Source of the DNA: Marinobacter subterrani
GTDB taxonomy: Bacteria > Pseudomonadota > Gammaproteobacteria > Pseudomonadales > Oleiphilaceae
Length of the DNA stretch: 64,000 nt
Direction: 5' to 3'
Assembly (NCBI RefSeq): GCF_001045555.1
Contig: NZ_LFBU01000001.1
Span: 2,976,001 to 3,040,000, forward strand
In this document: positions 20,076 to 29,002 of the stretch, piece after piece
How positions within the stretch are numbered: position 1 is the first letter of the stretch
How the letters are laid out: each line of letters opens with the position of its first letter
The notes under the pieces: generated by a model
Databases searched by the model: none
What the model saw: only the letters and a program-made list of their open reading frames with translations
Told to the model about the DNA's origin: nothing
Program-made: the position numbers and the translations under genes

Positions 20076-21230
20076 TTACCCGTGTATTGCCGGCACTTCC
20101 CGGGATAACGCCTGTTTTTCCATCGCAAAGCGGCCGGTGACCGCAAACCCGAGCAGATCGCCGGCCGGGCTCTTGAACAGCGCCTTCACGTCAGTGCCGT
20201 CCTGCTCGATGGCCCAGCTTCCTTCAGCCTCCGGGGGCGGCGGGCAGACCGCGGTCGGGCAGCAGGGCGTCTTGATCATTACCGGCATGGTGCCGTAGCT
20301 CACCTCGGCCCGCTCACCGGTCAGGGTTCTGGCGAGAGCCCGGGCGCAAGCCATCAGGGGAAGGACATAGAGCAGAACATGGCCGTCCACCTCGGCGCAG
20401 TCACCAAGGGCGTAGACGTCCGGCGCCGAGGTTTCCAGGGCGCGATTGACGACGATGCCACGGCCGGTCTCGAGGCCAGCCGACCGGGCCAGCTCGATGC
20501 GGGGCCGCAGTCCGACGGCCGACAACACCAGGTCGGCGGCCAGCGTCTCGCCATTGGCAAGGCTGACGTTAACGCCATCGCCGGCCCGATCAACCCGGTC
20601 CACCACGGTGCCGAGGTGAAAACGCACCCCGAGGTTTTCCAGTTCCTGCTGGACCGCGTTGGCGGCAACTTCCGGCAGCAAGCCTGGCATCACTACATCC
20701 GAGGGCGCAATCACATCCACCTCGTAGTCACCATTGCGCAGGTCATTGGCGAACTCGCAACCGATCAGGCCGGCGCCCATGATCGCAACCCGCTTGCCTT
20801 CGCCAAGGGCCTTGCGGAACTCGCGGTAGTCCATCAGGTCGTTGACCGAGAACACGCGCTCCTGGCCATCCCCCGCGAGGCTCAGCCGGATAACATCGGC
20901 GCCCCAGGCCAGAACCAGCTTGCTGTAGACCAGCCGCTCGTCGCCCAGAACCAGCTCGTGGGACCGGGTATCAATGCCGGTCACGGTGCTGAACGCCCGG
21001 ATCTGCAGATTCAGCTGTTCGGCCATGGTGTCGGTTGTGCCCTGGGCCAGACCGTCGGCATCCTTGCCCTTGGAAAAGCCGGTGGAGAGCATGGGCTTGG
21101 AATAGCTCACCCCATCATCGGCGGTCACCATAATGACCGGGATGTCTTTGTCCTGCTTGCGGATCTCCCGGGCCAGCGAATAGCCGGACAGCCCGGTTCC
21201 GACGATAACGATGGGGGCCTGCTCAGTCAT
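20076..21230 (-). CDS. Rubredoxin reductase (FAD/NADH-dependent)
   Basis: This 384-residue flavoprotein passes electrons from NAD(P)H to rubredoxin, which in alkane degraders feeds AlkB-type hydroxylases. The FAD site is IVIVGTGLSGYSLARE near the N-terminus and the NAD site is VAIMGAGLIGCEFANDL (about residues 145-162). APDVYALGDCAEVDG is the second FAD motif. The ATG at 21230 is chosen over a GTG two codons earlier because AAGGA is correctly spaced from it. Rubredoxin is encoded 38 bases upstream on the same strand. A minor oddity is a CCPTAVCPPPPEAEG segment near residue 320. No alkane hydroxylase gene is nearby. Confidence 0.93.
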   Translation of the reverse strand: MTEQAPIVIVGTGLSGYSLAREIRKQDKDIPVIMVTADDGVSYSKPMLSTGFSKGKDADGLAQGTTDTMAEQLNLQIRAFSTVTGIDTRSHELVLGDERLVYSKLVLAWGADVIRLSLAGDGQERVFSVNDLMDYREFRKALGEGKRVAIMGAGLIGCEFANDLRNGDYEVDVIAPSDVVMPGLLPEVAANAVQQELENLGVRFHLGTVVDRVDRAGDGVNVSLANGETLAADLVLSAVGLRPRIELARSAGLETGRGIVVNRALETSAPDVYALGDCAEVDGHVLLYVLPLMACARALARTLTGERAEVSYGTMPVMIKTPCCPTAVCPPPPEAEGSWAIEQDGTDVKALFKSPAGDLLGFAVTGRFAMEKQALSREVPAIHG

Positions 21231-21268
21231 AACCACATTCCTTGATTTAACGGCCGTGCCGCTTGCTA

Positions 21269-21436
21269 TCAGCTAATCTCGATCATCTCAAAGTCTTCCT
21301 TGCCGACCCCGCAATCGGGGCAGACCCAGTCTTCCGGTACGTCTTCCCATTTGGTGCCCGGCTCAATACCGTCCTCGGGCCAGCCTTCCGCCTCATCGTA
21401 AATCAGTCCACAGACCACGCACTGCCACTTCTTCAT
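21269..21436 (-). CDS. rubA: Rubredoxin
   Basis: This 55-residue iron protein has the two CxxC(G) knuckles, [15 protein letters not shown] and [13 protein letters not shown], that hold a single iron. The spacing and the [11 protein letters not shown] loop are those of AlkG2/RubA-type rubredoxins. The frame is open further upstream, but MKKWQC at 21436 is the right start, with GGAG 8 bases ahead. It forms a two-gene operon with the reductase downstream. Confidence 0.96.
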   Translation of the reverse strand: MKKWQCVVCGLIYDEAEGWPEDGIEPGTKWEDVPEDWVCPDCGVGKEDFEMIEIS

Positions 21437-21669
21437 CAAATCTCTCCCGGGTTGATCAAGCGCCATGATAATTGTCAGACAATAAGGCGCCAATAGGTTT
21501 CATTCAGTTAACAGATACGAACCATCCTTGAATCAGGCCATCATACCCATCGCCCCTGCATTCACCAATGCCAGTGTCGACGCACGACACCGGGGTTTTC
21601 TGCCAATCGCCATAGACAAACACACCGGATGAACCGGGACCGCCCCTCCCTTCCGGCGACCCTCTCCGG

Positions 21670-21675
21670 TATAAT
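21670..21675 (+). promoter_or_regulatory. -10 element upstream of hpt
   Basis: A perfect TATAAT lies 28 bases before the hpt start codon. No good -35 is visible at the usual distance. Confidence 0.5.
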
Positions 21676-21703
21676 CGCCCGTTTTACGACAGGACCGACC
21701 GAT

Positions 21704-22261
21704 ATGACCGATACCGTCGCCGAAATGAACCAGGTTATGGCCGAAGCCGATTGCCTGGTGGACGAACAACAGGTGCAGACTGCAATTGACAACCTGGCTG
21801 ACGATATTACCGAGCGCCTGAAGGACAGCAACCCCCTGCTGTTCTGTGTGATGAATGGCGGCCTGATCCTGACCGGGCAGTTGCTGCCCCGGCTCCGGTT
21901 CCCGGTCCAGGCCGAGTATCTGCATGCCACCCGCTATCGTCAGGAAACCACCGGCGGCATCCTGGAATGGAAGCTTCAGCCAGAGGTCGAGATGAGCGGC
22001 CGCACCGTCCTCATTGTGGATGACATTCTGGATGAGGGCACCACCCTGTGCGCGATTGCCGATTACTGCCTTGCCCACGGCGCCAGCGAAGTGCTTACCG
22101 CTGTGCTGGTCGACAAACAGCACGACCGCAAGGCCCGCCCGGACCTGAAAGCGGACTTCACCGGCCTGGAAGTGGAAGACCGCTTCCTGTTTGGCTACGG
22201 CATGGATTACAAGGGCTACTGGCGCAACGCGCCCGGCATCTATGCGGTCAAGGGCCTCTGA
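21704..22261 (+). CDS. hpt: Hypoxanthine-guanine phosphoribosyltransferase
   Basis: The enzyme salvages hypoxanthine or guanine with PRPP to IMP or GMP. The 185-residue protein has the PRPP motif VLIVDDILDEGTTL, the pyrophosphate-binding CVMNGGLIL loop and the DKQHDRK base-recognition region. The ATG at 21704 follows AGGA at 21691-21694. A longer in-frame start at 21629 lies upstream of the promoter. The 3' end overlaps ubiC by 20 bases. Confidence 0.93.
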   Translation: MTDTVAEMNQVMAEADCLVDEQQVQTAIDNLADDITERLKDSNPLLFCVMNGGLILTGQLLPRLRFPVQAEYLHATRYRQETTGGILEWKLQPEVEMSGRTVLIVDDILDEGTTLCAIADYCLAHGASEVLTAVLVDKQHDRKARPDLKADFTGLEVEDRFLFGYGMDYKGYWRNAPGIYAVKGL

Positions 22262-22826
22262 TATCAAACGCCAACCGAGCGACATCAACAGTCACCTGAG
22301 CATTCCGCCAACCGCCTGGTATCGCTCGCTGACCGCGGCCGGACTGCGCAATCCGCAAGTGCACGGCTGCGCCCGCTACTGGCTGCGGGTGGAGGGCTCG
22401 TTTACCCGGGCCCTCCAGAAACAGTGCACCCGTTCCTTTGATGTTGAGGTTCGCCAGGAAGGTTTCGCGCCGCCGAGCCTGGAAGAATCCCGGCGCCTGG
22501 ACATTCCGCCGCGGCAGCACGCCTGGATACGGGAAGTCCGGCTGTGTGGGGACGGAGAGCCCTGGGTGCTGGCCCGCACCGTGATCCCGCTGAGCTGCCT
22601 GGAGGGCGAGGGCCGACGCCTGCTCCACCTGGGCAACAGGCCCCTGGGAGCCTACCTGTTCAGCAGCCCACTCTGGCAGCGTGGCCCCCTGGAAACCGGG
22701 GTCTGCAATCCCGCTGTCGCAGGCCAGCCGCAACTGGCCCGACGCTCCCTGTTCAGCGGCCACAACAGCTCCCTGCTGGTGGGCGAATACTTCCTGCCGG
22801 CGCTGTTCGGCCGGAACGCGCTTTAA
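22242..22826 (+). CDS. ubiC: Chorismate lyase
   Basis: UbiC converts chorismate to 4-hydroxybenzoate and pyruvate, the first committed step of ubiquinone synthesis. The protein is low in identity to E. coli but keeps family marks: an RVEGSFTRAL stretch equivalent to the DGSLTxRL strand, EPWVLARTVIP with the conserved Arg, and LGNRPLGAYLFS with the catalytic-pocket Arg and Leu-Gly. The start is uncertain. ATG at 22242 gives 194 residues and overlaps hpt by 20 bases, with no clear ribosome-binding site, so it may rely on coupling. The next gene is ubiA, the next enzyme in the path. Confidence 0.85.
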   Translation: MRSRASDIKRQPSDINSHLSIPPTAWYRSLTAAGLRNPQVHGCARYWLRVEGSFTRALQKQCTRSFDVEVRQEGFAPPSLEESRRLDIPPRQHAWIREVRLCGDGEPWVLARTVIPLSCLEGEGRRLLHLGNRPLGAYLFSSPLWQRGPLETGVCNPAVAGQPQLARRSLFSGHNSSLLVGEYFLPALFGRNAL

Positions 22827-22851
22827 CCGGTGTCCCGCCACTGGCTATAAT
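22823..22851 (+). promoter_or_regulatory. Putative ubiA promoter
   Basis: TATAAT at 22846-22851 is preceded at 17 bases by TTAACC at 22823-22828, which overlaps the ubiC stop codon. ubiA may therefore also be transcribed on its own. Confidence 0.45.
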
Positions 22852-22895
22852 CTCTTGCAATTGCTGAATTCGCAGACCACCAGACGGACGCCGCC

Positions 22896-23783
22896 ATGCT
22901 GCTTGATGCCATGCCAGACCATATCCGGAGCCGGCTGGCCGACTACGCCAGACTGCTCAGAATCGACCGCCCGATTGGCACCCTGCTGTTGCTGTGGCCG
23001 ACCTACTGGGCCCTGTGGCTGGCCGGAGAGGGCAGTCCCGGGCTGGGCAATATTGTCATTTTCACCCTTGGCGTATTCTTCATGCGCGCCGCCGGTTGCG
23101 CGATCAACGATTTCGCCGACCGGGACTGGGACAAACACGTCAAGCGCACCCAGGACCGCCCGCTGACCGCAGGCCGGGTCAAACCGGGGGAGGCCCTGGC
23201 ACTGTTTGCCGGGCTGTGCCTGATCTCCTTGCTGATGGTGGTGCTGTTCACCAACACCCTCACCCTGTACCTGTCGTTCGGCGGCGCTGTGCTGGCGTTC
23301 ATATACCCGTTCATGAAGCGCTATACCCACCTGCCACAGCTGTTTCTCGGGGCCGCGTTTTCCTGGGCGATTCCCATGGCGTGGGCGGCGGAAGCCGGTG
23401 AACTGAGCCAGCTCACCTGGCTGCTGTTCACCGCCAATGTGCTCTGGACGGTCGCCTACGACACCTTCTACGCCATGGTCGACCGGGACGACGACCTGAA
23501 GGTGGGTATCAAGTCCACCGCGATCCTGTTCGGCGATGCCGACCGGGCTATCATCGGTATATTACAGACCATGGTGGTGCTGATTCTGCTGTTGGTGGGC
23601 CACCGGGCAGACCTGGGCACCTTCTACAACCTGGGCGTACTGGCCATGGCCTGTCTCTTTATCTACCACCAGTTTCTGACCCGGAACCGGGAGCGTGAAG
23701 GGTGTTTCAAGGCCTTTCTCAATAACAACTGGGCCGGGTTCGCGGTTTTTGCCGGCCTGGTGACAGACCTCCTTATCGGCTGA
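22896..23783 (+). CDS. ubiA: 4-hydroxybenzoate octaprenyltransferase
   Basis: UbiA attaches the polyprenyl tail to 4-hydroxybenzoate in the inner membrane. The 295-residue protein has eight to nine membrane helices. Both magnesium-binding aspartate motifs are intact: [20 protein letters not shown] in the first half and [13 protein letters not shown] in the second. It follows ubiC by 69 bases. phoBR follows downstream behind its own Pho-box promoter. Confidence 0.96.
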   Translation: MLLDAMPDHIRSRLADYARLLRIDRPIGTLLLLWPTYWALWLAGEGSPGLGNIVIFTLGVFFMRAAGCAINDFADRDWDKHVKRTQDRPLTAGRVKPGEALALFAGLCLISLLMVVLFTNTLTLYLSFGGAVLAFIYPFMKRYTHLPQLFLGAAFSWAIPMAWAAEAGELSQLTWLLFTANVLWTVAYDTFYAMVDRDDDLKVGIKSTAILFGDADRAIIGILQTMVVLILLLVGHRADLGTFYNLGVLAMACLFIYHQFLTRNREREGCFKAFLNNNWAGFAVFAGLVTDLLIG

Positions 23784-23785
23784 GC

Positions 23786-23819
23786 CTGTCATATACTTGT
23801 AACAGCAAGGCGTTGTAAT
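23786..23819 (+). promoter_or_regulatory. Pho box and -10 of the phoBR promoter
   Basis: CTGTCATATACTTGTAAC at 23786-23803 matches about 16 of 18 positions of the E. coli PhoB box, with two direct 7-base half-sites 11 bases apart. TGTAAT at 23814-23819 starts 10 bases after the box, the spacing of class II Pho promoters. phoBR is thus predicted to be self-activated under phosphate limitation. Confidence 0.8.
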
Positions 23820-23859
23820 GAGGCGGCAACAAACCAAGGTCTGACACAGGTTAACGCTC

Positions 23860-24552
23860 ATGAACGGAAAAACTGTCCTGATCGTCGATGACGAGGCACC
23901 CATTCGCGAGATGATCGCCGTGGCCCTCGAAATGGCGGACTACGACTACTTGGAGGCAGCGGACGCCCGGGAAGCCCATGCCCTGATTGTCGACAAACAC
24001 CCGGATCTCGTGCTCCTCGACTGGATGCTCCCCGGCACCAGTGGTGTGGAACTGGCCCGCCGCCTGAAAAAAGAGGAGGCAACGTCCGACATTCCCATTA
24101 TCATGCTCACTGCCAAGGTTGAGGAAGATAACAAGATTCAGGGTCTGGAAGTTGGTGCCGACGATTACATCACCAAGCCGTTCAGCCCCCGGGAGCTGGT
24201 TGCTCGCCTGAAGGCAGTTCTGCGGCGCGCCACACCGCCCGGCGTGGACAGCCCCATCGAGGTGGAAGGCCTGACCCTGGACCCTGTGGGCCACCGGGTG
24301 ACCACCAATACCGGCGCGCTGACCATGGGCCCGACTGAATACCGGCTGCTTCAGTTCTTCATGACCCACCAGGAGCGGGTATATACTCGCTCACAGCTTC
24401 TGGACCAGGTCTGGGGCGGTAATGTCTATGTAGAAGAGCGGACGGTGGATGTTCACATCCGCCGGTTGCGTAAGGCTTTGGGCGACCAGTACGATCATCT
24501 GATCCAGACGGTTCGGGGAACCGGTTACCGTTTCTCGACCAAAGCTGCGTAA
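23860..24552 (+). CDS. phoB: Phosphate regulon response regulator PhoB
   Basis: PhoB activates phosphate-starvation genes when phosphorylated. The 230-residue protein has a receiver domain (residues 1-120) with acidic pocket DDE, phospho-acceptor in LLDWMLPGTSG (about D53) and the KPFSPREL switch region. A winged-helix output domain (about 130-225) carries EYRLLQFFMTHQERVYTRSQLLDQVWG and the RTVDVHIRRLRKAL recognition helix. It is followed 53 bases later by phoR. Confidence 0.97.
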   Translation: MNGKTVLIVDDEAPIREMIAVALEMADYDYLEAADAREAHALIVDKHPDLVLLDWMLPGTSGVELARRLKKEEATSDIPIIMLTAKVEEDNKIQGLEVGADDYITKPFSPRELVARLKAVLRRATPPGVDSPIEVEGLTLDPVGHRVTTNTGALTMGPTEYRLLQFFMTHQERVYTRSQLLDQVWGGNVYVEERTVDVHIRRLRKALGDQYDHLIQTVRGTGYRFSTKAA

Positions 24553-24605
24553 GTAACTCCGGCCAGCTGCGCGTCAGGCCCGGATTGGACATAAGGCAGT
24601 TCTTG

Positions 24606-25925
24606 ATGCAACACAACTGGTCGCGGTACCTGCGCTACATCCTCGGCGGCCTGCTCGGCTGTACGCTGGTGGGCCTCTACTTTGGCGAGCCGGTTTACGG
24701 GCTCACGTTCGGGCTGGTGATCTACCTCTGGTGGACACTGGTTCAGGCCAGGCGCATGTACCAGTGGCTGGCCAACCCGAGCGCTACCGACGAGGCGCCC
24801 CAGAGTGTCGGGCTCTGGGGCGATATCTTCGACAACCTCCACAAGCTGCACCAGAACCATCTGAGAACGCAGGATCGCCTGCGGGCGCGGATCAACCGGG
24901 TGCAGGAATCCACCAATGCCATGCGCGATGGCGTCATCATGACCGACTCCCGGGGTGCCATGGAGTGGTGGAACGGCTCCGCCGAGTACCTGCTCGGGTT
25001 CAGGCGCACCACTGATCAGGGCCAGTACATACACAACCTGATTCGCACACCGGCCTTCAAGACCTATTTTGATTCCCGGGATTACCGCGAACCGCTGGAA
25101 ATCCATTCGCCGGCCAAGCCCCACATCCACCTGCAGATCCAGATCAGCCTGTTCGGCGACGACGACCGGCTGCTCGTCGCCAAGGACGTAACCCGCCTGT
25201 ATCAACTCGAGCAGATGCGCCGAGACTTCGTGGGCAATGTGTCGCACGAAATGCGGACACCGCTGACCGTGATCAGCGGCTACCTGGAAACCCTGGTAGA
25301 CAACGCGGATGATTTGCCGCCGAAATGGCGCCGGGCGATTAATACCATGGCCGCCCAGTCATCGCGCATGGAGGCCCTGATTACCGACCTGATCCTGCTG
25401 TCCAGAATTGAAACCGGCGAACAGACAGTGAATGACACTCCCACCGACGTGGACCAGCTTATCAGCCAGATCAGCCATGATGCGCGGGCACTCAGTGGTG
25501 AGAAACAGCATGAGATCACCGTTCAGATCAGCGACCACCGGCTGCTTAAAGGCGATGAAAGCCAGTTGCGCAGCGCCTTCTCCAACCTGATATTCAATGC
25601 GGTCAAGTACACACCCGCCGGCGGCAAAATTACGGTGTCCTGGTCCACCAACCGGGAAGGCGCCCACCTGTCGGTAAAAGACACCGGAATCGGCATTGAT
25701 CCGGTCCATATTCCCCGCCTGACGGAGCGCTTCTACCGGGCTGACCCGAGCCGGCACAAAGACACAGGCGGCACCGGTCTTGGCCTTGCCATCGTCAAAC
25801 ACGTTCTGCTGAACCACGATGGCAGCCTGGAGATACGCAGCCGGATTGGCGAAGGCAGCGAATTCATCTGTCACTTCCCGAGGGAGCGACTGGTGGAGCG
25901 GGTACCCGAGAAGGCGGAAGGTTAA
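24606..25925 (+). CDS. phoR: Phosphate regulon sensor histidine kinase PhoR
   Basis: The 439-residue kinase has two N-terminal hydrophobic segments, a charged linker, a PAS domain (about residues 95-200), a HisKA domain with VSHEMRTPLTVISGYLETL (His near 212), and a HATPase domain. The HATPase domain has NAVKYTPAGGKI, DTGIGI and GGTGLGLAIVKH. This is the PhoR layout, which senses phosphate status through PstSCAB-PhoU; those genes are not in the window. The ATG at 24606 is chosen because an upstream in-frame TTG lacks a ribosome-binding site. The 3' end overlaps the convergent response-regulator gene by 4 bases. Confidence 0.95.
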   Translation: MQHNWSRYLRYILGGLLGCTLVGLYFGEPVYGLTFGLVIYLWWTLVQARRMYQWLANPSATDEAPQSVGLWGDIFDNLHKLHQNHLRTQDRLRARINRVQESTNAMRDGVIMTDSRGAMEWWNGSAEYLLGFRRTTDQGQYIHNLIRTPAFKTYFDSRDYREPLEIHSPAKPHIHLQIQISLFGDDDRLLVAKDVTRLYQLEQMRRDFVGNVSHEMRTPLTVISGYLETLVDNADDLPPKWRRAINTMAAQSSRMEALITDLILLSRIETGEQTVNDTPTDVDQLISQISHDARALSGEKQHEITVQISDHRLLKGDESQLRSAFSNLIFNAVKYTPAGGKITVSWSTNREGAHLSVKDTGIGIDPVHIPRLTERFYRADPSRHKDTGGTGLGLAIVKHVLLNHDGSLEIRSRIGEGSEFICHFPRERLVERVPEKAEG

Positions 25926-26797
25926 GGGGTACCGGCCCGGAACCGGGCAATAAACCGGGACAGGTCCTCCAGTTTTTTCGGGTCCTCATCGACAAAGCGG
26001 ATGGTCACGCTGACGAAGTCGGTATCCTGGCGCTTGTCCACCGCCTGCAACTGATGCACATAGCCGTTCAGCCGGGCCATCTGCCCCTCGCCGGTTTCGA
26101 TATCTACCACCGCCTGGTCAAGAATGCCGGGAAACACCTGGTCCCGTTTGGCAATCACCCGCACCTCCGTGAGGTTGATGTCCTTGACCACCGATTTCAG
26201 GGTGCTCTCGGCGAAGCGCACCGAGGCAAGGCTCATCGTTCCCCGGCCCGCTGCCGGTCTGGGGGTGGCCGCGTTGCCCGCGGCCGGCGGTGATGACGGC
26301 TCAGACACTGGCGGGGTGGCGGCAGGCTCCGGCTTGCGGGTCAGCAGGGTGGCAGATTCCTTGAACGCGTCCGCCGGGCTGGCCATGGACTTGCCGCTGT
26401 GATCCATGGCGTCTTTCAGCTTTCGCCCCATCACCTTGATAATTTTCTTGCTCAGACCTTCAGGGCTGAACGGCTTGCCCAGGTATTCCGACACGCCGCC
26501 CCTGACCGCTTCGATCACATGGTCCTTGTCACCCCGGCTGGTAATCATGATGAACGGTACTTTCTCGTACTGCGGCTGCGCGCGCATCCACTGAAGCAAC
26601 TCCAGCCCGGACATTTCCGGCATTTCCCAGTCGCACAGCACCAGGTCAAACGCCGTCCGGGACATCAGGGATTGTGCCCTTCGGCCATTCTGGGCATCCA
26701 TGGTTTCGATCACCGGAAACCGCTGGCGTACCGTGCGCTTGACCAGATCCCGTACAAAGCTGGCATCGTCTACCACCAGCGCTTTCAGCATTGCCAT
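25922..26797 (-). CDS. Response regulator with Pro-rich linker and PilZ-like C-terminal domain
   Basis: The 291-residue protein starts with a CheY-type receiver (residues 1-122) with acidic pair DD, acceptor in LCDWEMPEMSG and KPFSP. A Pro/Ala-rich linker of about 55 residues follows, then a strand-rich domain of about 100 residues. That domain ends in VSVTIRFVDEDPKKLEDLSRFIAR, which resembles the last strand and helix of PilZ domains. The cyclic di-GMP-binding RxxxR and DxSxxG motifs are not visible, so it may be a non-binding PilZ or another beta barrel. GGAAGG lies 8 bases before the ATG. It may act in motility or adhesion, but nothing nearby confirms that. Confidence 0.75.
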   Translation of the reverse strand: MAMLKALVVDDASFVRDLVKRTVRQRFPVIETMDAQNGRRAQSLMSRTAFDLVLCDWEMPEMSGLELLQWMRAQPQYEKVPFIMITSRGDKDHVIEAVRGGVSEYLGKPFSPEGLSKKIIKVMGRKLKDAMDHSGKSMASPADAFKESATLLTRKPEPAATPPVSEPSSPPAAGNAATPRPAAGRGTMSLASVRFAESTLKSVVKDINLTEVRVIAKRDQVFPGILDQAVVDIETGEGQMARLNGYVHQLQAVDKRQDTDFVSVTIRFVDEDPKKLEDLSRFIARFRAGTP

Positions 26798-27026
26798 AGT
26801 TACGACCTTCCGCTCTCAACATCCGCACTTTATCGTGCAACTATAGAACAAAGGCCGGTGCCGGAAACCGGTCGGCAACAAAAAGACGACAAATGCCATT
26901 TCAACGGAACCTGCAGGTTAAAGAATTGTCACTCCAGTTGGGTTCCGGCGGTGTTTCTCTGGCGGGAAAACGCGCTACTATGGGGCCCAAAACATCTCAC
27001 CATCGTTACCCTGATAGAGGTTCTGT

Positions 27027-28277
27027 GTGCTGACCACACCTGCAAGGATTCTGCGCCCTCGCCGGCTTACCTGCGGCTTACTGGTTTCCGGTTTTCTAAC
27101 ATGCCTGTCACTGCCCGCCACCGCCCAGGAGAGCGCGGCGGTGGCCCCCGCCGGTTTTGCCGAGTGCAAGGCCCGGCTCGAGGAGCAGGCCATTGAGGCC
27201 GGAGTCAGCCGCAATACCGCAAACGAGGTGATGGCCGGGGCGGAATACCTGGGCCGGGTAATCGAACTGGACCGCCGCCAGCCGGAATTCACCACCACCT
27301 TTGCCGATTACCTGAACCGGCGGGTGAACGACGACCGGGTCAGTAAGGGCCGTGAATTGCTGGCAGAGCATGAGCAACTGTTGGCCAGGGTGACCCGGGA
27401 AACCGGTGTTCCGGCGCCCTACCTGGTGGCTTTCTGGGGTCTGGAGACCAACTTTGGCAGCTATTTTGGCAAGATGCCGGTGCCCAGTTCACTGACGACC
27501 CTGGCCTGTGACCCCCGCCGCAGCAGTTTCTTCACCACCCAGCTGATTGCCGCTCTGAGAATCATTGACGAAGGCGCCATTCCGGCCGACCAGATGGAAG
27601 GCTCCTGGGCCGGCGCCATGGGTCATGTGCAGTTCATGCCCACGGTGTTTCTCAAGCACGCCGTGGATGCGGACGGTGACGGGCGCCGGGACCTCTGGCA
27701 CAGCCTGCCGGATGCCATGATGTCGGCCGGCAAGTTCCTGCAATCCATGGACTGGAATGGCGACTATCGCTGGGGCCGTGAGGTGCTGCTGCCGGACAAC
27801 TTCGACTACTCGCTGGCAGACGGGCGACAGTTGCCCCTGGCTCGGTGGCGAGACATGGGCATTACCGACGCCTTTGGCAAGCCCCTCGCCAGGGAGCCCA
27901 TTGAAGCCTCCCTGGTGGTGCCCGCCGGGCATGAAGGCCCGGCCTTTCTGGCCTATCACAACTTCCGGGTGATCATGGGCTGGAACCGTTCCGAATTCTA
28001 CGCCATCGCCGTTGGCCATCTGGCCGACCGGATTGCCGGTGCCGGAAAGCTACAGAACCCGCCACCGGTAGACGCGCCGACCCTGTCCCGGGAAAATATC
28101 ATTAACCTCCAGCAGGCCCTGAAGCAAAAAGGTTATCAGCCGGGTGAAGCCGATGGCATCCTCGGCCCGGCAACCCGGTCAGCCATCCGGCAGTTCCAGG
28201 CCTCCGCCGGACTGATTGCCGATGGTTACCCTGGTGAAACCGTGCTGGCAAAACTGGGCATCCAGGCCGCGCAGTAA
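27027..28277 (+). CDS. Lytic murein transglycosylase (MltB family) with peptidoglycan-binding domain
   Basis: The enzyme cleaves peptidoglycan glycan strands to 1,6-anhydro products in the periplasm. The 416-residue protein has a signal peptide ending near TAQES (about residue 35), then an SLT_2 domain. The catalytic Glu is in FWGLETNFGSYFG, and GAMGHVQFMPTVFLKHAVDADGDG is characteristic of MltB-type enzymes. A C-terminal PG_binding_1 domain (about 345-412) has the LKQKGYQPGEADGILGPATRSAIRQFQ repeat pattern. No lipobox Cys is seen, so it is probably soluble. The start is GTG at 27027 with AGAGG at good spacing. pbpG, another wall enzyme, is nearby. Confidence 0.93.
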   Translation: MLTTPARILRPRRLTCGLLVSGFLTCLSLPATAQESAAVAPAGFAECKARLEEQAIEAGVSRNTANEVMAGAEYLGRVIELDRRQPEFTTTFADYLNRRVNDDRVSKGRELLAEHEQLLARVTRETGVPAPYLVAFWGLETNFGSYFGKMPVPSSLTTLACDPRRSSFFTTQLIAALRIIDEGAIPADQMEGSWAGAMGHVQFMPTVFLKHAVDADGDGRRDLWHSLPDAMMSAGKFLQSMDWNGDYRWGREVLLPDNFDYSLADGRQLPLARWRDMGITDAFGKPLAREPIEASLVVPAGHEGPAFLAYHNFRVIMGWNRSEFYAIAVGHLADRIAGAGKLQNPPPVDAPTLSRENIINLQQALKQKGYQPGEADGILGPATRSAIRQFQASAGLIADGYPGETVLAKLGIQAAQ

Positions 28278-28307
28278 TCCGACACCCGGCAGGATCTGCT
28301 GATTACC

Positions 28308-29000
28308 ATGCGACTGGACCAGTTTGTTGCTACCAGCTCCGGGCTCTCCCGCAAAGAGGCCAAACGGGCGATTACCCGAGGCCGGGTCACGGTTGATGGG
28401 CAGGCCTGCACAGCCGCCAACAGGCACCTCTCCCCGGAGGCCCGTGTCGTATTGGCAGGAGAGCCCCTGGCCTTGCCGGGCGAGCGCTATCTGATGATGA
28501 ACAAGCCGGCGGGTGTGGTAAGCGCGACCAGCGACAGCGATCATCCGACAGCACTCGACCTGCTGCCCGCGGAACTGACCCGCAATCTCCACATTGCCGG
28601 CCGACTGGATGCGGATACCACGGGGTTACTCTTGCTGACCACCGACGGCCAGTGGTCGCACCGGGTGACCTCGCCGCGAACCGATTGTCCCAAGACCTAC
28701 CGGGTGACAGTAAGCGAACCACTGACCGCCGCCTCGGTGAAGGCACTGGAACAGGGCCTGCAACTGCACAATGATCCACGACCGACACGGCCGGCCCGGG
28801 TGCAGGTGCTGGAGGGGAGGATCATCGATCTGACGATTTCAGAGGGCCGATACCATCAGGTCAAGCGCATGCTGGCAGCGGTCGGCAACCACGTTGAGGA
28901 CCTGCATCGGCTGCAGATCGGCGCGGTTGTGCTCGATCCGGATCTCGAGCCGGGGGGCTACCGCGAACTGACCGATGCCGAGAGAGACAGTCTGGGCTGA
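28308..29000 (+). CDS. rsuA: 16S rRNA pseudouridine(516) synthase
   Basis: RsuA isomerises U516 of 16S rRNA to pseudouridine. The 230-residue protein has an N-terminal S4 RNA-binding domain (MRLDQFVATSSGLSRKEAKRAITRGRVTVDG). A catalytic domain carries the signature GRLDADTTGLLLLT, whose Asp is the nucleophile, and EGRYHQVKRMLAAVGNHV near the end. Size and S4 domain favour RsuA over RluB/E/F, but without alignment this is not certain. It is 30 bases after the transglycosylase gene. Confidence 0.9.
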   Translation: MRLDQFVATSSGLSRKEAKRAITRGRVTVDGQACTAANRHLSPEARVVLAGEPLALPGERYLMMNKPAGVVSATSDSDHPTALDLLPAELTRNLHIAGRLDADTTGLLLLTTDGQWSHRVTSPRTDCPKTYRVTVSEPLTAASVKALEQGLQLHNDPRPTRPARVQVLEGRIIDLTISEGRYHQVKRMLAAVGNHVEDLHRLQIGAVVLDPDLEPGGYRELTDAERDSLG

Positions 29001-29002
29001 GC

